Assembly (NCBI RefSeq): GCF_029227915.1
Contig: NC_079875.1
Location: 4,714,001 to 4,778,000, forward strand
Source: Hydractinia symbiolongicarpus
Lineage: Eukaryota > Cnidaria > Hydrozoa > Anthoathecata > Hydractiniidae
Reading direction: 5' to 3'
DNA length: 64,000 nt
Each line of letters begins with the position of its first letter. The first letter of the stretch is position 1. Below the pieces are notes generated by a model that saw only the letters and a list, made by a program, of their open reading frames with translations, did not search any database and had not been told where the DNA came from. Of this stretch, positions 31,518 to 63,176 are shown in pieces. A program made the position numbers and the translations under genes.

Positions 31518-33268
31518 TCTTTTTTGAACTTGCTTACCTGCAACCGAGAAAGTAAATCTGCATAAATATTAGAACAGCCTGGGACATGACAAAGCAACAG
31601 ATTTATGTTACGTTGAGCAGTAAAAAAGAATAAGTGACGGATTAATGTCATTATATCTTTGCATTTGCATGAGCCTGTGTGCCAGATTTGCACAATGGCT
31701 TCATTGTCTGTGCCTAACACCACCTCGTGGTCTGTCCAACCTTCTCCCCAACAAAACGTAGCTATAACAATGGCTAACAATTCAAGGAAGCTGATGCTAT
31801 AAGTGCGCTTAGATTGAAAGGGCAATGAGAACCACTGGCCATTATAGTATCCCCCTAGTCCTACTCCTGAGGCATCAGTGAACAGGTCAACTTTGCTAGA
31901 CAAAATGGTGTTTGTGTGAAATAAAGCAACCCCATTCCACGATGGTAAGAATTCAAGCCACCATTCTATGTCTTTCCTAGCCTCTGCACTAATGTCAATG
32001 TGATGATGTAACCTATCCACTTTGGTGGACAAGTCAATCAAACGTCGAAGGAAAATTCTGCCGCTCTTCACTACTTTGCAAGCGAAAGAAAGTGACCCTA
32101 TTAATGATAACAAATCCCTTTTTTTGCATTTTTTCCTGCCGTGCCATTGCCTCAACTCTGCCATGAGATTGCTAAATTTCTGACGAGGTAATCTTAGAAC
32201 TAAATTGATGGTGTCAATTTCAATACCGAGATAAGTGATTACTTGTACTGGACCAATAATTTTTTCGTCAGCCAGAGGGACGCCAATTAATGAAAATGTA
32301 TGGATAATGGCATCAACAACGTATTGGCATTGAGATTTAGTGCAGTGGGCTGTTATAAAGTCGTCAAGATAGTGTTTTAAATTAGTAACAAGTATAATAA
32401 CAGTTAAAATCCATGTTAGTAGATCCGCAAAGTTGTTAAAAATGAAGGGTGAGGATCTTCCCCCAAACGGCAGAACCACATCATAATAATATCTGTTTTT
32501 CCATAGGTACCCCAAAAGATGCCAATCATCAGCGTGTACAGGACATAACCGAAAGGCGTGTTTTATGTCTAATTTAGCCATGTAGCAGTTCGGGCCTAAA
32601 GATTTTATGAGATTGACTGCTTCATCAAATGATGAGTATTGTACAGAGAACTCTTCCTTACTTATCCTGTCATTGACAGAGAACCCTCTGGGGGAAGATA
32701 GGTCAAGAACTACCCGGACAGTGCCATCTTTTTTAGGTGCTGCGCCCAAAGGAGAACAGTGGAAGTTATCCAACGGTTTAAAGTCAAATGGTCCTACAGT
32801 GTGGCCTCTGTTTAATTCCTTTAAAATTGCCTCATCAACTAAATTCTCATAAGTAAAAGCCGATTTGTTATTTCTTGTAGCCGAGGTTAAGGGAGTGTTC
32901 TGGCTGCATCCTAACCTAAATCCGTAGGTAAAACCTGATACAATGAAATCTACGAGATCCCTGTTGGGGTGGGATAACAAAAACTTATTTAGAACGCGAA
33001 CCTTAACCGGTGTGTGCACTAATGAGGGTTTGTGAAAAAATTTAGTTGGGACCGAGCTTAGAGGACCTGGATGGGCAAAAGATAACGGGGTGGTTTTTCT
33101 GACAGAAATGGCAACAGTGGGGATAGGAACAGTTTGGTCGGCAAGGAAGTGCTTTGTTGAAGGAAAAGCAAGCAGGTCTGTCTGGTGGCCATGATTTGCT
33201 TGGGACATTCCGAAACTGTGTTGATGATTCTGCTGGGCCAGTGAATTTATTGGGGCATTGTGCGGCAA
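31448..33268 (-). CDS. Reverse transcriptase-RNase H polyprotein
   Basis: 606 codons. Reverse transcriptase: DGTVRVVLDLSS (about residue 181), AKLDIKHAF with the first catalytic Asp (about 234), VVLPFGGRSSPF (about 264) and the active site YLDDF (300-304), the form usual in DIRS-like elements. RNase H: DLFTDASGVGLGG (Asp465), LELLAI (Glu496), GTDNEA (Asp521) and YADLLSR (Asp571). All key acidic residues are present. The true start may be further upstream or by frameshift from Gag, since the first Met is not obviously favoured. It copies the element's RNA into DNA in a circular intermediate. Confidence 0.92.
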   Translation of the reverse strand: MPHNAPINSLAQQNHQHSFGMSQANHGHQTDLLAFPSTKHFLADQTVPIPTVAISVRKTTPLSFAHPGPLSSVPTKFFHKPSLVHTPVKVRVLNKFLLSHPNRDLVDFIVSGFTYGFRLGCSQNTPLTSATRNNKSAFTYENLVDEAILKELNRGHTVGPFDFKPLDNFHCSPLGAAPKKDGTVRVVLDLSSPRGFSVNDRISKEEFSVQYSSFDEAVNLIKSLGPNCYMAKLDIKHAFRLCPVHADDWHLLGYLWKNRYYYDVVLPFGGRSSPFIFNNFADLLTWILTVIILVTNLKHYLDDFITAHCTKSQCQYVVDAIIHTFSLIGVPLADEKIIGPVQVITYLGIEIDTINLVLRLPRQKFSNLMAELRQWHGRKKCKKRDLLSLIGSLSFACKVVKSGRIFLRRLIDLSTKVDRLHHHIDISAEARKDIEWWLEFLPSWNGVALFHTNTILSSKVDLFTDASGVGLGGYYNGQWFSLPFQSKRTYSISFLELLAIVIATFCWGEGWTDHEVVLGTDNEAIVQIWHTGSCKCKDIMTLIRHLFFFTAQRNINLLLCHVPGCSNIYADLLSRLQVSKFKKECMKADRCPTAIPSSVWNLLKSL

Positions 33269-34532
33269 AGTGGCCAGAGCCCTGACACCTAAAGCACCTG
33301 CCTAACCTGGATGGGAGTGACTTTGTGAACGACGTTGATGGCTGAGCACCCCTAAGATACATATTAAACAAAGTGTCGTCAACCACGTCCCATCTGCCGC
33401 TAGCAGGGTTGTTGGCCAGTTGCATACGATAAAGTTGATCATATTCATACACAGAAGAGAAGACATATTGTGAAGCAAACTGAGTTATTACGGTTTGATA
33501 CATCAACATTTGATGTACAAGATTGGGTTGAAAACAAACAACACACCTCAAATAATTTGTCCATGCTGACACCCAGGAGTTAAAATCTTTCACCCTCCCT
33601 TTCCCAGTGGTCTTCTGAGCTAACGAAATCCTAGGAGTGCCCTCCACATTACTAATGTTAATGTCAAATTCCCCACCCTCACCCATCATGGGAAGAGAAG
33701 CACAGGAAGACGCAGCAGAAGGTGGTAGAAGAGAATCAAAATTAATGTACTCCCCCTTCTTAATCTTTTCTACAAGATGTTTGGGGATTGGAGGCAAACT
33801 AACAGTGGCATACATGTCAGAGTTAGAAGTCCTAGTACCTGCATATAATGGAGCCCCAATGCGAGCAGTTTCGGTGACGTCTTGAAAATCGATCTCCCCA
33901 TCCCCGCCATTATTTTTGTTGGTAAGTGATGCCTGCTCACCGGCAAACGAAAACAAAGATGGCGCGTAGGCAGTGGGCGATGGCGTTTGGCTTGACGGCG
34001 GAACTTTGTCAGGTTTTATAATTTGTTTTAACTCATGCCTTAAAAATGTTTTCATGTCGTTTGAAAATTTATGTAAGTTAAGATGAGTTTTAGGTTTGAT
34101 AATCCTCCTACGTTTTATTTTTGATCTAGTGCTTGCCGCTCCATTGCTTTGCTGGCTTTCTTCTGCCATTTCACCACTGCTTTCCACTGTGTCTTGTCCC
34201 TCGCCAATTTGTGGAATAGTATTTTCAAGGCTAGTTTCTGGACGGTCATAATTTGGCAGAGTGCTCGGACCTTGTCCATCAAGATGAGCAGAATGAAATT
34301 TTTGAAATAAGGCTTGTGCCATAGACATTTTTGACAGTCCTTTAACAGGCATGTTGTGTGAATTGGATATCAAAGTTAGGGATTCTTTACCGAGTTTGGC
34401 CCATTCCTCTACTGTTCGCATTTGAGGCTCCCTCGCAACATCACCAGGCTGAAAAAGTTTTTTCTTACCGCTTCCTTGATTACTTTTCTTTGTAGACATA
34501 ATTGCAACAACCAACGATATGAGGTGTAGCAA
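33042..34532 (-). CDS. Gag-like protein of the Ngaro/PAT element
   Basis: 496 residues. The N-terminal half is low in structure, with basic stretches (SKIKRRRIIKPKTH). About residue 410 has the zinc knuckle CFRCQGSGHFAAQC, exactly C-x2-C-x4-H-x4-C as in retroviral nucleocapsids. A Cys/His-rich tail follows (CSYPHCCHFCQKNHP). Position, just inside A1 and before the reverse transcriptase, and the knuckle support a Gag role: packaging element RNA in cytoplasmic particles. Its 3' part overlaps the next frame by 227 bp in another frame (+1), so the polymerase may be made by frameshift or from its own start. Confidence 0.87.
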   Translation of the reverse strand: MLHLISLVVAIMSTKKSNQGSGKKKLFQPGDVAREPQMRTVEEWAKLGKESLTLISNSHNMPVKGLSKMSMAQALFQKFHSAHLDGQGPSTLPNYDRPETSLENTIPQIGEGQDTVESSGEMAEESQQSNGAASTRSKIKRRRIIKPKTHLNLHKFSNDMKTFLRHELKQIIKPDKVPPSSQTPSPTAYAPSLFSFAGEQASLTNKNNGGDGEIDFQDVTETARIGAPLYAGTRTSNSDMYATVSLPPIPKHLVEKIKKGEYINFDSLLPPSAASSCASLPMMGEGGEFDINISNVEGTPRISLAQKTTGKGRVKDFNSWVSAWTNYLRCVVCFQPNLVHQMLMYQTVITQFASQYVFSSVYEYDQLYRMQLANNPASGRWDVVDDTLFNMYLRGAQPSTSFTKSLPSRLGRCFRCQGSGHFAAQCPNKFTGPAESSTQFRNVPSKSWPPDRPACFSFNKALPCRPNCSYPHCCHFCQKNHPVIFCPSRSSKLGPN

Positions 34533-34543
34533 TGTCCAAATAC

Positions 34544-34880
34544 GAAAATTATTTCAGTTAAGCAAGTTATTGCTACTACTGGTGAGAAGCTAAATCAGAG
34601 TGAATCCCTCGTATTTATAGGGCCCCTGGATTGTTGATTGGCTAACTTAGAACCTCCTAATATGGACATACTATACCCAAACCTTTAGTCCCCAACTCTA
34701 AAGTATCAACAACAAGAAAGTTGCTTCAAGTTATGACACATAGCTTTGATTTGCTTAATTGGGATAAAGATGCCTTGGGTGAGCAAGACAACCTTGCCTA
34801 CCCTTAATGATGCATCTGCATAGCAACTATCAAGTATTGGGAACTGCAATTAACATGAGCTAAACTGTGTTTAGCTCCAT
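34544..34880 (-). repeat. Split direct repeat A1
   Basis: 337 bp, apparently identical to A2 at 29433-29769. It forms the 5' end of the element and should contain the promoter. Confidence 0.93.
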
Positions 34881-34889
34881 GTAATCCCT

Positions 34890-35290
34890 TATACGCCTGT
34901 GTACTTTTTTTTCAATCATAGTCTGGGTTTTTTATTTTATATTTCTACCGACTGGTTATATCGCGTTTTAGCTGTAGAGCTAGTGCCTACACGGTCTATT
35001 CATGATGGTAGACCAGCTGTGTTGTTGTTTTTGTTTACAATTCGCATTCAAAGTTACGAAGAGTCTGCCCACGTTTTCGTTGCACATCTTCATGTCAAGT
35101 AAGTTCTTTTGCAACTTTTGTAATAAACTAATTAGGACCAATTCTAAAGCTATCTTATGCGATTTTTGCCAAAATTGGAGCCATCCTAAATATAACCTTT
35201 TAAATTCTCATGATTTTATTAAATTGACCACTGATAACGAGACTTGGTCATGTCTAAAATGTCTCCATATTTAAAAACTTATCTATATCA
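34890..35290 (+). pseudogene. PHD-like zinc-finger fragment (LINE ORF1 type)
   Basis: From an ATG at about 35092 the frame reads FFCNFCNKLI, ILCDFCQNWSHPKYN and TWSCLKCLHI, a PHD/FYVE-type Cys-His pattern in which the Cys after the His is Tyr (HPKY). It then stops before 'ttcaaattcaaattcaaa', a simple-repeat tail like a LINE 3' end. Similar small zinc fingers occur in ORF1 of invertebrate LINEs, so a heavily shortened LINE copy is the likeliest reading. Confidence 0.5.
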
Positions 35291-37289
35291 CTGAAATAAA
35301 AATTCAAATTCAAATTCAAAAAAATTCTATACTATTTATGGTTTCTTTTACTTTTCTTGCTGTCCAATCAGACTCTCGGTCTACGATCTTTTTATTGTTC
35401 CAGTCAATAACATGATCATTCTTTCAGTATGGTCTGCAATCTCATTTTGTCTGTAACAAAATAACAATCAAACTCTTAGAAAAGAAAGGTAACATAAAGC
35501 AAACTTTTAGAAAAAGTTAGTTAAGTTTTTAATTTTTAATTTTTGTTTTTTTATTTTTTTATTTTCAATTTTCACAGATTAAAAATGTTACTGTGTTTGA
35601 TTGAGCTGAGGCATTCTAAGGTTTATTATTTTTTTGTTTCTTTTTTGTTCTAGAATCCCCCAGTGGAAACAATCCATTTACAGGTTTTGTGATTTTTTGG
35701 GCTTACCACTTAGTAATGCCAGAGAGATTTAAGGCACTAGGGCGCCCTTCACAGGACCCTGGTTGAAGGCAGTTCCAATAAAAAATGAAGAGGCTAGCCT
35801 GGGTGAACAATTTAAATAATGAGTGTAATAAAAAAATAGTTTTGATTAAATTAAAATTAAAATTTTCAGCAAAACACATTTTTGTGTCATTTTTTTTAGG
35901 ATGTTTACACGCTGTTTATCAACTTTGCAATTTTGCATGGCTATCACACATGGACATTGACACTTCATTATATTACAGAGGAAATGAAAGCTTATGGTAA
36001 GAGGTTTAATTGTCAATGTTTAGAATTTAAAACTTCAAAATCCCATAGCACTGATATCACAATCTTGCTTTAATCTCGATGTCTTAAACTGTTAGAACAT
36101 AATGATATTATACAACCTGAAATTAAAAACACCACTAAAATTGTGCAAATTTTTTTTACTGGGTTTAGCATAGCAAGGATTGTTAGATATATTAAAAACA
36201 GGTTTACCTTTAGTTGTAAAACATAATCACAACAAAGATTGTCAAAGCTACCCTAGCCATTGTAGAGAAAAACGATATACATTTTTCCATAATAACTAAC
36301 TTTGAAATAGTTTATTTGTTAAGAAACAAACTATAGTATGAAGTGAAAAAATAACCGGGGAAAATAATTAAAACCCTAAAACTATTTACACAATTAAGAA
36401 CACAGCAGCATTATCACTTAAGAAATTCCTAACGCGCAGTTTCAGAACATGCAATTATTAATCTAGATTTACGGCACTTGAAAAATATAACACAGCTATA
36501 CAATTTTTAAAAAAGCGTACTCACTTAAATATAAATAAAAAACACCACTACAGCAAAATGAATAAAACATTCATTTTCCATTTTTTTGTTTTCATGATTT
36601 TATTTATACTTAATTCTTTTTTACACTTTAAAAAATGAAAAGATATGAGTTATTTTTCACCTGTTGCAATTTTGAAATAAAAACAAGTAAAGCAAAGTTT
36701 TTGCTCAATAAAATATTTTTAAAATATTAGGTTTTGATCTGAATGAAATAAACAAAAAAATATGTAACTTAGGTTAAATGTCTAATCGGCATGAAAACGC
36801 CATTCATCATTAGAGATACCATAACAGCATATTCTCAACAGCTTGATGTTAACCGTCCTCAGAAACGAAAAACCCGTTCTGACTCAGCATTTCATAATGG
36901 TACTACAAGACATAATTGGTGATAACCAAATCACATCACTGCTAAAACGAAAAATAATAGCCAAGCACTTTTCAGGCGTAGATTTTAATACATTCGTTTT
37001 ATATGGTCGTAAAGCAATTCAAATTCATCTTTAAATGATTCATTTTGCAATGATTAGCAAGAAGTATTGTCTCAACCCTAAACTCTCTCTTTTGCTCAAC
37101 CCCATTCTTTTTACTGGGAAATCCCCCCCTTATTTTGGCAAAATTCCAGGGGGACTATGTGTACACTTCCTTTTAACAGGCTATGTCATTGTTGTTAGGA
37201 TATTCTGTAACTTGCGCTCGTGTTTGACGCTCAGTGAGTTGTTCCAAAATATTGCTTGTGATAAAAAGATTCAAGAGAATTAGCACCTT
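35291..37289. other. Non-coding, no confident feature
   Basis: An exon-like open piece at 35900-35999 sits between a TTTTTTTTAG acceptor and a GTAAGA donor. I could neither place it in a gene nor link it to the gene at 42.4 kb. The rest is AT-rich with nothing recognised. Confidence 0.4.
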
Positions 37290-38640
37290 ATCAAAACTTT
37301 TCATGACTTTTCTACACACAGACATTAATGTTGGTGTTGAGAGATAGGCTTATTGCAAAGTTTTGCTAGCTGGCTCAAGAATGCTGAATACATCAAGTTT
37401 TAAACCTTTAAGAAGAAGTACTCGTTTTGTTTTGCAGACATCAACTTTAAGCTCAGCTTAAATCTTTTGAATGGAAGCATTGTGAGAGTCAATTATTTGA
37501 GTGTTACAAAAACCAAAATAATTGGGGGATTGTGTAAGAGTAATTTTAAGGCTGCAATTAGGTGCTCAACGATATGTTACCACTGGGTCTTTTATAATGA
37601 ACATACTCTATCCCTTGGGAAATAGCTTGGCTTAATCAAGCGCTATCTTAAGTTAGCTTTTTTGAACATGCAATTTAACATAGTCATGCTGCAATCGTTA
37701 TTCAAGTTTGAAAGTGTAAACGCATCTTGTATATCTGGATTATTGGTAAGTAATGCTCCCGAGGTCAAGCTTTATTAAGTCATGCATCTTGACATTTATG
37801 GGCGCTCCATCAGTGGACATTCTATTCTACAGAAAAAAGTATATTTTTAAAAAGATTTAACTAAAAAGTATAAATTTTGTCAAATTCAGTCACAAAAATT
37901 TTAATTCATTAATTACCTCTCTGTTTTTTCTTTCTATAAGCAAGCCCATTGTCATAATGCATTTTTCTAAAAGCGCTTTAAAGCCTTCTGCATTTGTCTC
38001 ATCTGATTCCTCTAAACTAATGATATGGAACTTGATTTCTCCCGTGTGAGCTGTCTTTATCATGAAAAGCTCTTGTTTGTCCATAGTTAGCACTGCTTAA
38101 GCCATAAATAATAAGGAATCGGCCCATTATTTGATGGATGGGTTATGTTTTGCATAAAATACTTTTATAAGTAAAAAAGCATTTCATGGCATGACGTATC
38201 TGAGGTATAGCTTGTACCAAGTTCGATTTATAAACGCCACGTTCAAATTCACACTATTTTCAAACGATGAAAAAGTAAAATGCGCTAATTGAAACTTCAT
38301 TATTAATTGATCTCTCAATTTATTGTTCACATGCAGTAATAGATTTTTGATTAACAGGAGTCTATTAAGTCTATTTCTCTATTGAGAGGAGATAAAATGA
38401 GACGTTGCACTTCTTAACAACGCTCGTACCCACAACGCACTTATCAACTTGTGCCTTGATAAAAAAGGCAGAAGCAACATTTAGAATTTGATGAATAATA
38501 ATCTTGACAATTTTTGCAGTAAATTAGAATTACTTCTCCATCTTTATTAAATTTATAACCAAGGTCTTGAAAATCCCAGCTATTAACTTTTTTATCACTT
38601 GGCATCTCAGAGTTTGTGTCGCGTTGAATGAGCAAACAAA
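37290..38640 (-). pseudogene. hAT-type (KIAA1586-like) transposase relic
   Basis: Minus-strand fragments in order: 38635-38444 gives KVNSWDFQDLGYKFNKDGE and YCKNCQDYY; 38093-37890 gives KQELFMIKTAHTGEIKFHI, ESDETNAEGFKALLEKCI; about 37815-37750 gives MSTDGAPINVKMHDLIKLDL; about 37560-37290 gives degraded pieces (NYFGFCNTQIIDSH, KRVLLLKGLKL). 'DGAP.N.K' and the order of segments recall hAT-like proteins of the KIAA1586/ZMYM group. Many stops separate the pieces. Confidence 0.55.
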
Positions 38641-39999
38641 ATGTGAGTGATTTATTATATACAGGGAATAAATAATATTTGCCAGAATCAACGATAGTCC
38701 GTCTTTTGAGTAAAAAAGTTGTGAATATTTTTACTTTTTCTCAACTTGCCTGCTACCATTTTTAAATCCTTGTGCACAAATATACTCATAATTTTATTTT
38801 TAACATAATGGAACTTTACTGACCTAATACTGGGGGAAAATGCAAGAAATAACAACATTTTTTAGTGGGATATAGAAAATTAACAGTATGTGTATATGTT
38901 AAATTATAAGATAAAGTCTGCTTAGACGATAGTTAAAAGGAACTGTCAACTGGACAGTCTAAACCTTTAGCTAATGCAAACTGTCAACCGAGACAGCTTA
39001 ATACGCAAACTTTTAACAAATACAGGTTAAGACACAAACTGTCAACCAAAACAGCTTATAAAATCAATATGTTAACAAGGACAGCTTAAAATTGTATTAG
39101 GAAACTGAGTACTTAATAAAAACCTTATGTTGCTGCATGCAACACATCTCCAAATTTCCTAAACTGCATGCATTAACACATTTGGTAATACACAAACGGA
39201 ATAATAAAGAGGTGGCTTGATTCCAGCCTTGAATAAAAGGCTGAGTAGTATACATAGACTTATCCAAATAAAAATAGCAAATAAAGATAGCAGCAGATGC
39301 TTTGTCACATGCACAAATATATAATGCATATCCTTAGCATCAGAATTTGCATTATAGACTTCTTCATGCTTTGAACCTCAGCCACACAAAACAGATGAGA
39401 TGTGTCAGGTGATCAACATGTCCTGAGCGTCAGCTATATGCTTATTATGTTGTTTTTATTTATACCCTGAGCATTGGATGTACGAGAGAATTAAGATGCC
39501 CTAGGTGTCAGGCGCATCAACATGTCCAGAGGGTCAGGCACATGCTAATTACTGGTGTTTTTATTCATACACTGAGCGTCAGGTGTATGAGAGATGCCCT
39601 GAGCATCAAACGTATCAACATGCCCTGTGCGTCAGGCGCATGTTTCCTATTCAAGTGAGGATTACAGTAGATATGTCCTGAGCGCTAGACATATCGACAT
39701 GCTTTGAGCGTCAGGTGCGTGTTTCCTATTTAAGTGCTGCTGATTGAGATGCCCTGAGCGTCACACGCACCTCAATGAGCATCAAATTTTTTTCCAAGTG
39801 CGCAACTAGAGCAACAAATATGGTGCACACATGGATGTAATGACCTGAGCATCAGGTACATTTCCAAGACTACAATGACTTGTATCAACACATTACTTGC
39901 GTAAACGTCTGATAAGGGAGGCCCAACATACTCATCAATTACACCTTCAGACTTGTTGTTTCTACCTCTGGACTAAAACCCTGACATAGCATGAGCCAA
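38641..39999. repeat. Short-motif repeat region ('ctgagcgtcaggcgcat')
   Basis: Around 38940-39100 'aactgtcaac' and 'gacagctta' recur about four times. From 39410 to 39870 variants of 'cctgagcgtcaggcgcatg' recur about ten times at irregular spacing. No coding frame. Confidence 0.7.
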
Positions 40000-42415
40000 A
40001 AGAAATGCTAGGGAATCCTTGAGGTAGAAGCAATTTGTCTTGCTGTGTTGTACTGAGTGCTCCCATAACAGCTTAGATGCAGTTGACTTTAGTTGCATTG
40101 GAGACATCCATGATATTTCGGCGATGCCCGCATTCTATCGCACTACAGTGATAAATTGAATTTGAATCTCATATCCACCATTCGTAGACGTATTGATTGA
40201 AAATTCAATATGTAAAAAAGGGTGAGAGGGTGGGTAACTGTAAGCTTAAGGTACATCTGAAGAACTTGTGCAGTGTGAAGTGTTTGGGTTTTATATGCAG
40301 CCATTAATAATCAAGACCTGAGTAGGGTCCAGTTCCGATGCAGGCAAGTAGGACTAATATCCCTTGAATTGTAAGGTGTTGGACAAAACAAGAACACTTA
40401 TATATGTTGTTGAATATACTATATAGCTCCTCACTTGTTACATGTCTCTTCTTTACTGATTCAAACTAGCACACCCACTGACCATACCTAAACTCCATCC
40501 TACAGCCGAAGGAGAGTCTTGACTAGAGCCCAGGTGGGCAGGGAAAAGTAGAGAACAGAACAAAAAACAAACATGGCTGACTCACTGCAAAACAAATACC
40601 ATGTTTGCAGGGCAGGGAACACTGAGGTATAAAATATAAACTGTATATACAATTTGTAATAATTTTCCAACACTGGCAACCTTTAAGATCAGGTCTATAG
40701 GTAGAAACCACCCCAAAACTGTGCAATGCTCCACAAGACATTCTCAATGACTAAGGTAAATCTAATGTATATCAACCACAAGTGCTAAAAAAATGTGCTT
40801 CTGTCACCACAATTAACATGAGCAAAACTTACAGTTTAGCTTACAATATAAAAAGACTAGTTAGCCAACTTTTTAGGCTCTATAATATAAGTCCAATTTT
40901 AATGCGTCAGTTCAATTATTCAATTATTCCTTTGTTTCAACATAGTCATTAAAGAGAAGTGCCATATGTTTTTCTTTATAATTATTAAAATAATTACCAT
41001 CTCGTGCATAATTTATCATGAATTAAAAAAATTATTATGAATTAAAAGACATGATTACATTATATTATCTTGCAATAAATTTTTTCGTTGTTGAACCTCG
41101 TAAACTGTGATTGAAATTGAACAACCGTTTCCCAAGTATATAAAGTTACAATAATTTATGCTCTGTTTATATGATAAACTAGTTATCCCACTTGTTCTTG
41201 AAAAATATTGTCATTTTTTGGTTCTCGTATATTGCATTCCTCTACAGACTTAAGAAATATGTAAACAAGAACATAAATAACTCTAAAAAATATTTCTGAT
41301 ATTTTTCTTGGCACTGTTGGGATCTGCATGTCGGCTTGCAATCAAATTTTGTGTGTAAAAATATAGGTCCTATACAAGCTTACCCAGAAAATATGTTATT
41401 GCAAACTAAATTGCAAATTCCAAGTTATTCGGTCATTGGAAAAAAAATCATGTTAATCAATTCACTTTTATAATATTAATAAAGTTTAAATGCACATTCT
41501 TAAGCAGGTCTAAATATACAGAGGACAGAATATCTTTTTAAACAATTAAAAAAGACTTGTTAGAGTCTTTGGTTGGTCTTTAAGACCAACTCTCTAAGCT
41601 CTATAATAAGCCCAACATTATTTTATAACTTGGATTGCCTTTAACAATTTTTTTTTAGAAATTTTGTATTAAATTTTTCCACAATTTTCAATTTATGATC
41701 TTCGGATAACTCCATTCTGCTTAAAGTCACGCAATAAAAAAATTGTTTCTAGATCAAACATTACTCTCCATGCTAAGCATGCTCTCCCCCTTAGAGTTTT
41801 TAAAGTTTTATGAAAGAGGTTTAAAACGTAACAAGTACTTTCTCAAAACATTAAATGTGAAATCATCATCTTCTCATGCTGCATGTGTTTGCTAACATAA
41901 TTGAGCAATAAAACCTGATATCCAAGATGATTATATGAAAAGAAATATTTGATTTTCATTCTTTAGCAAAAAAGTTTTTTTTTAATTTTTGGAAAATTGG
42001 AATTTCTGAACTTTTTCTATCCGATCACTAAAAAAAGATTGTTTTACGAAAAATTGATTTTTTTCCTATACTCTTGCTTTAAAAAATGCTAATTTATTTC
42101 TTTTAACTTTATTTTTCACATATATATATATATATTCCATGTGTAAAATTATCCTTATGTTGTTAACACAATGTATTTCTGCTTTCCCATCGATTACATA
42201 TAATTACATATATACAGCTTCGTAATTGATTTTATTGTAACTGTTCTGTCTCATTACAGCATGCTGGCATTTTTATGTTTTTTTAAGGTATTCTTGTGGT
42301 AACATCAGCATGCTGCGCTTTCATTATTATTATATCGCATATTATCATTAATTGATTATTAATGCTTCATATTTCTGGTATCATAATACACAATTATTTT
42401 TTGCATTTTTTTTAG
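40000..42415. other. Non-coding, upstream side of the modular gene
   Basis: No convincing exon, start codon or signal peptide found. Two loosely similar blocks (about 40850-40930 and 41570-41640, 'ctctataata' and 'aagcccaac') suggest a duplicated repeat. The 5' exons of the modular gene may lie here or before. Confidence 0.4.

Positions 42416-63176
<20,761 letters not shown>

Larger units (their letters stand above)
28584..34880 (-). mobile_element. Ngaro/PAT-type tyrosine-recombinase retrotransposon
   Basis: About 6.3 kb on the minus strand with split direct repeats. In sense order: A1 (34880-34544), three reading frames, B1 (30329-29769), A2 (29769-29433), then B2 (29144-28584). A1/A2 are 337 bp each and B1/B2 561 bp each. 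The B1-A2 junction is the circle junction expected if B2 were joined to A1, the hallmark of PAT and Ngaro elements. It encodes Gag-like, reverse transcriptase/RNase H and tyrosine recombinase proteins and no DDE integrase. There is no room for the methyltransferase known from DIRS1 groups, which favours Ngaro (inference). I saw only one difference between the B copies, so the insertion is young. Confidence 0.93.

Noticed and set aside
35900-35999. Exon-like piece with good splice borders, reading TWTLTLHYITEEMKAY in one frame
   Set aside because: Two frames are open, the resemblance to hAT transposases is too weak and no partner exons were found.
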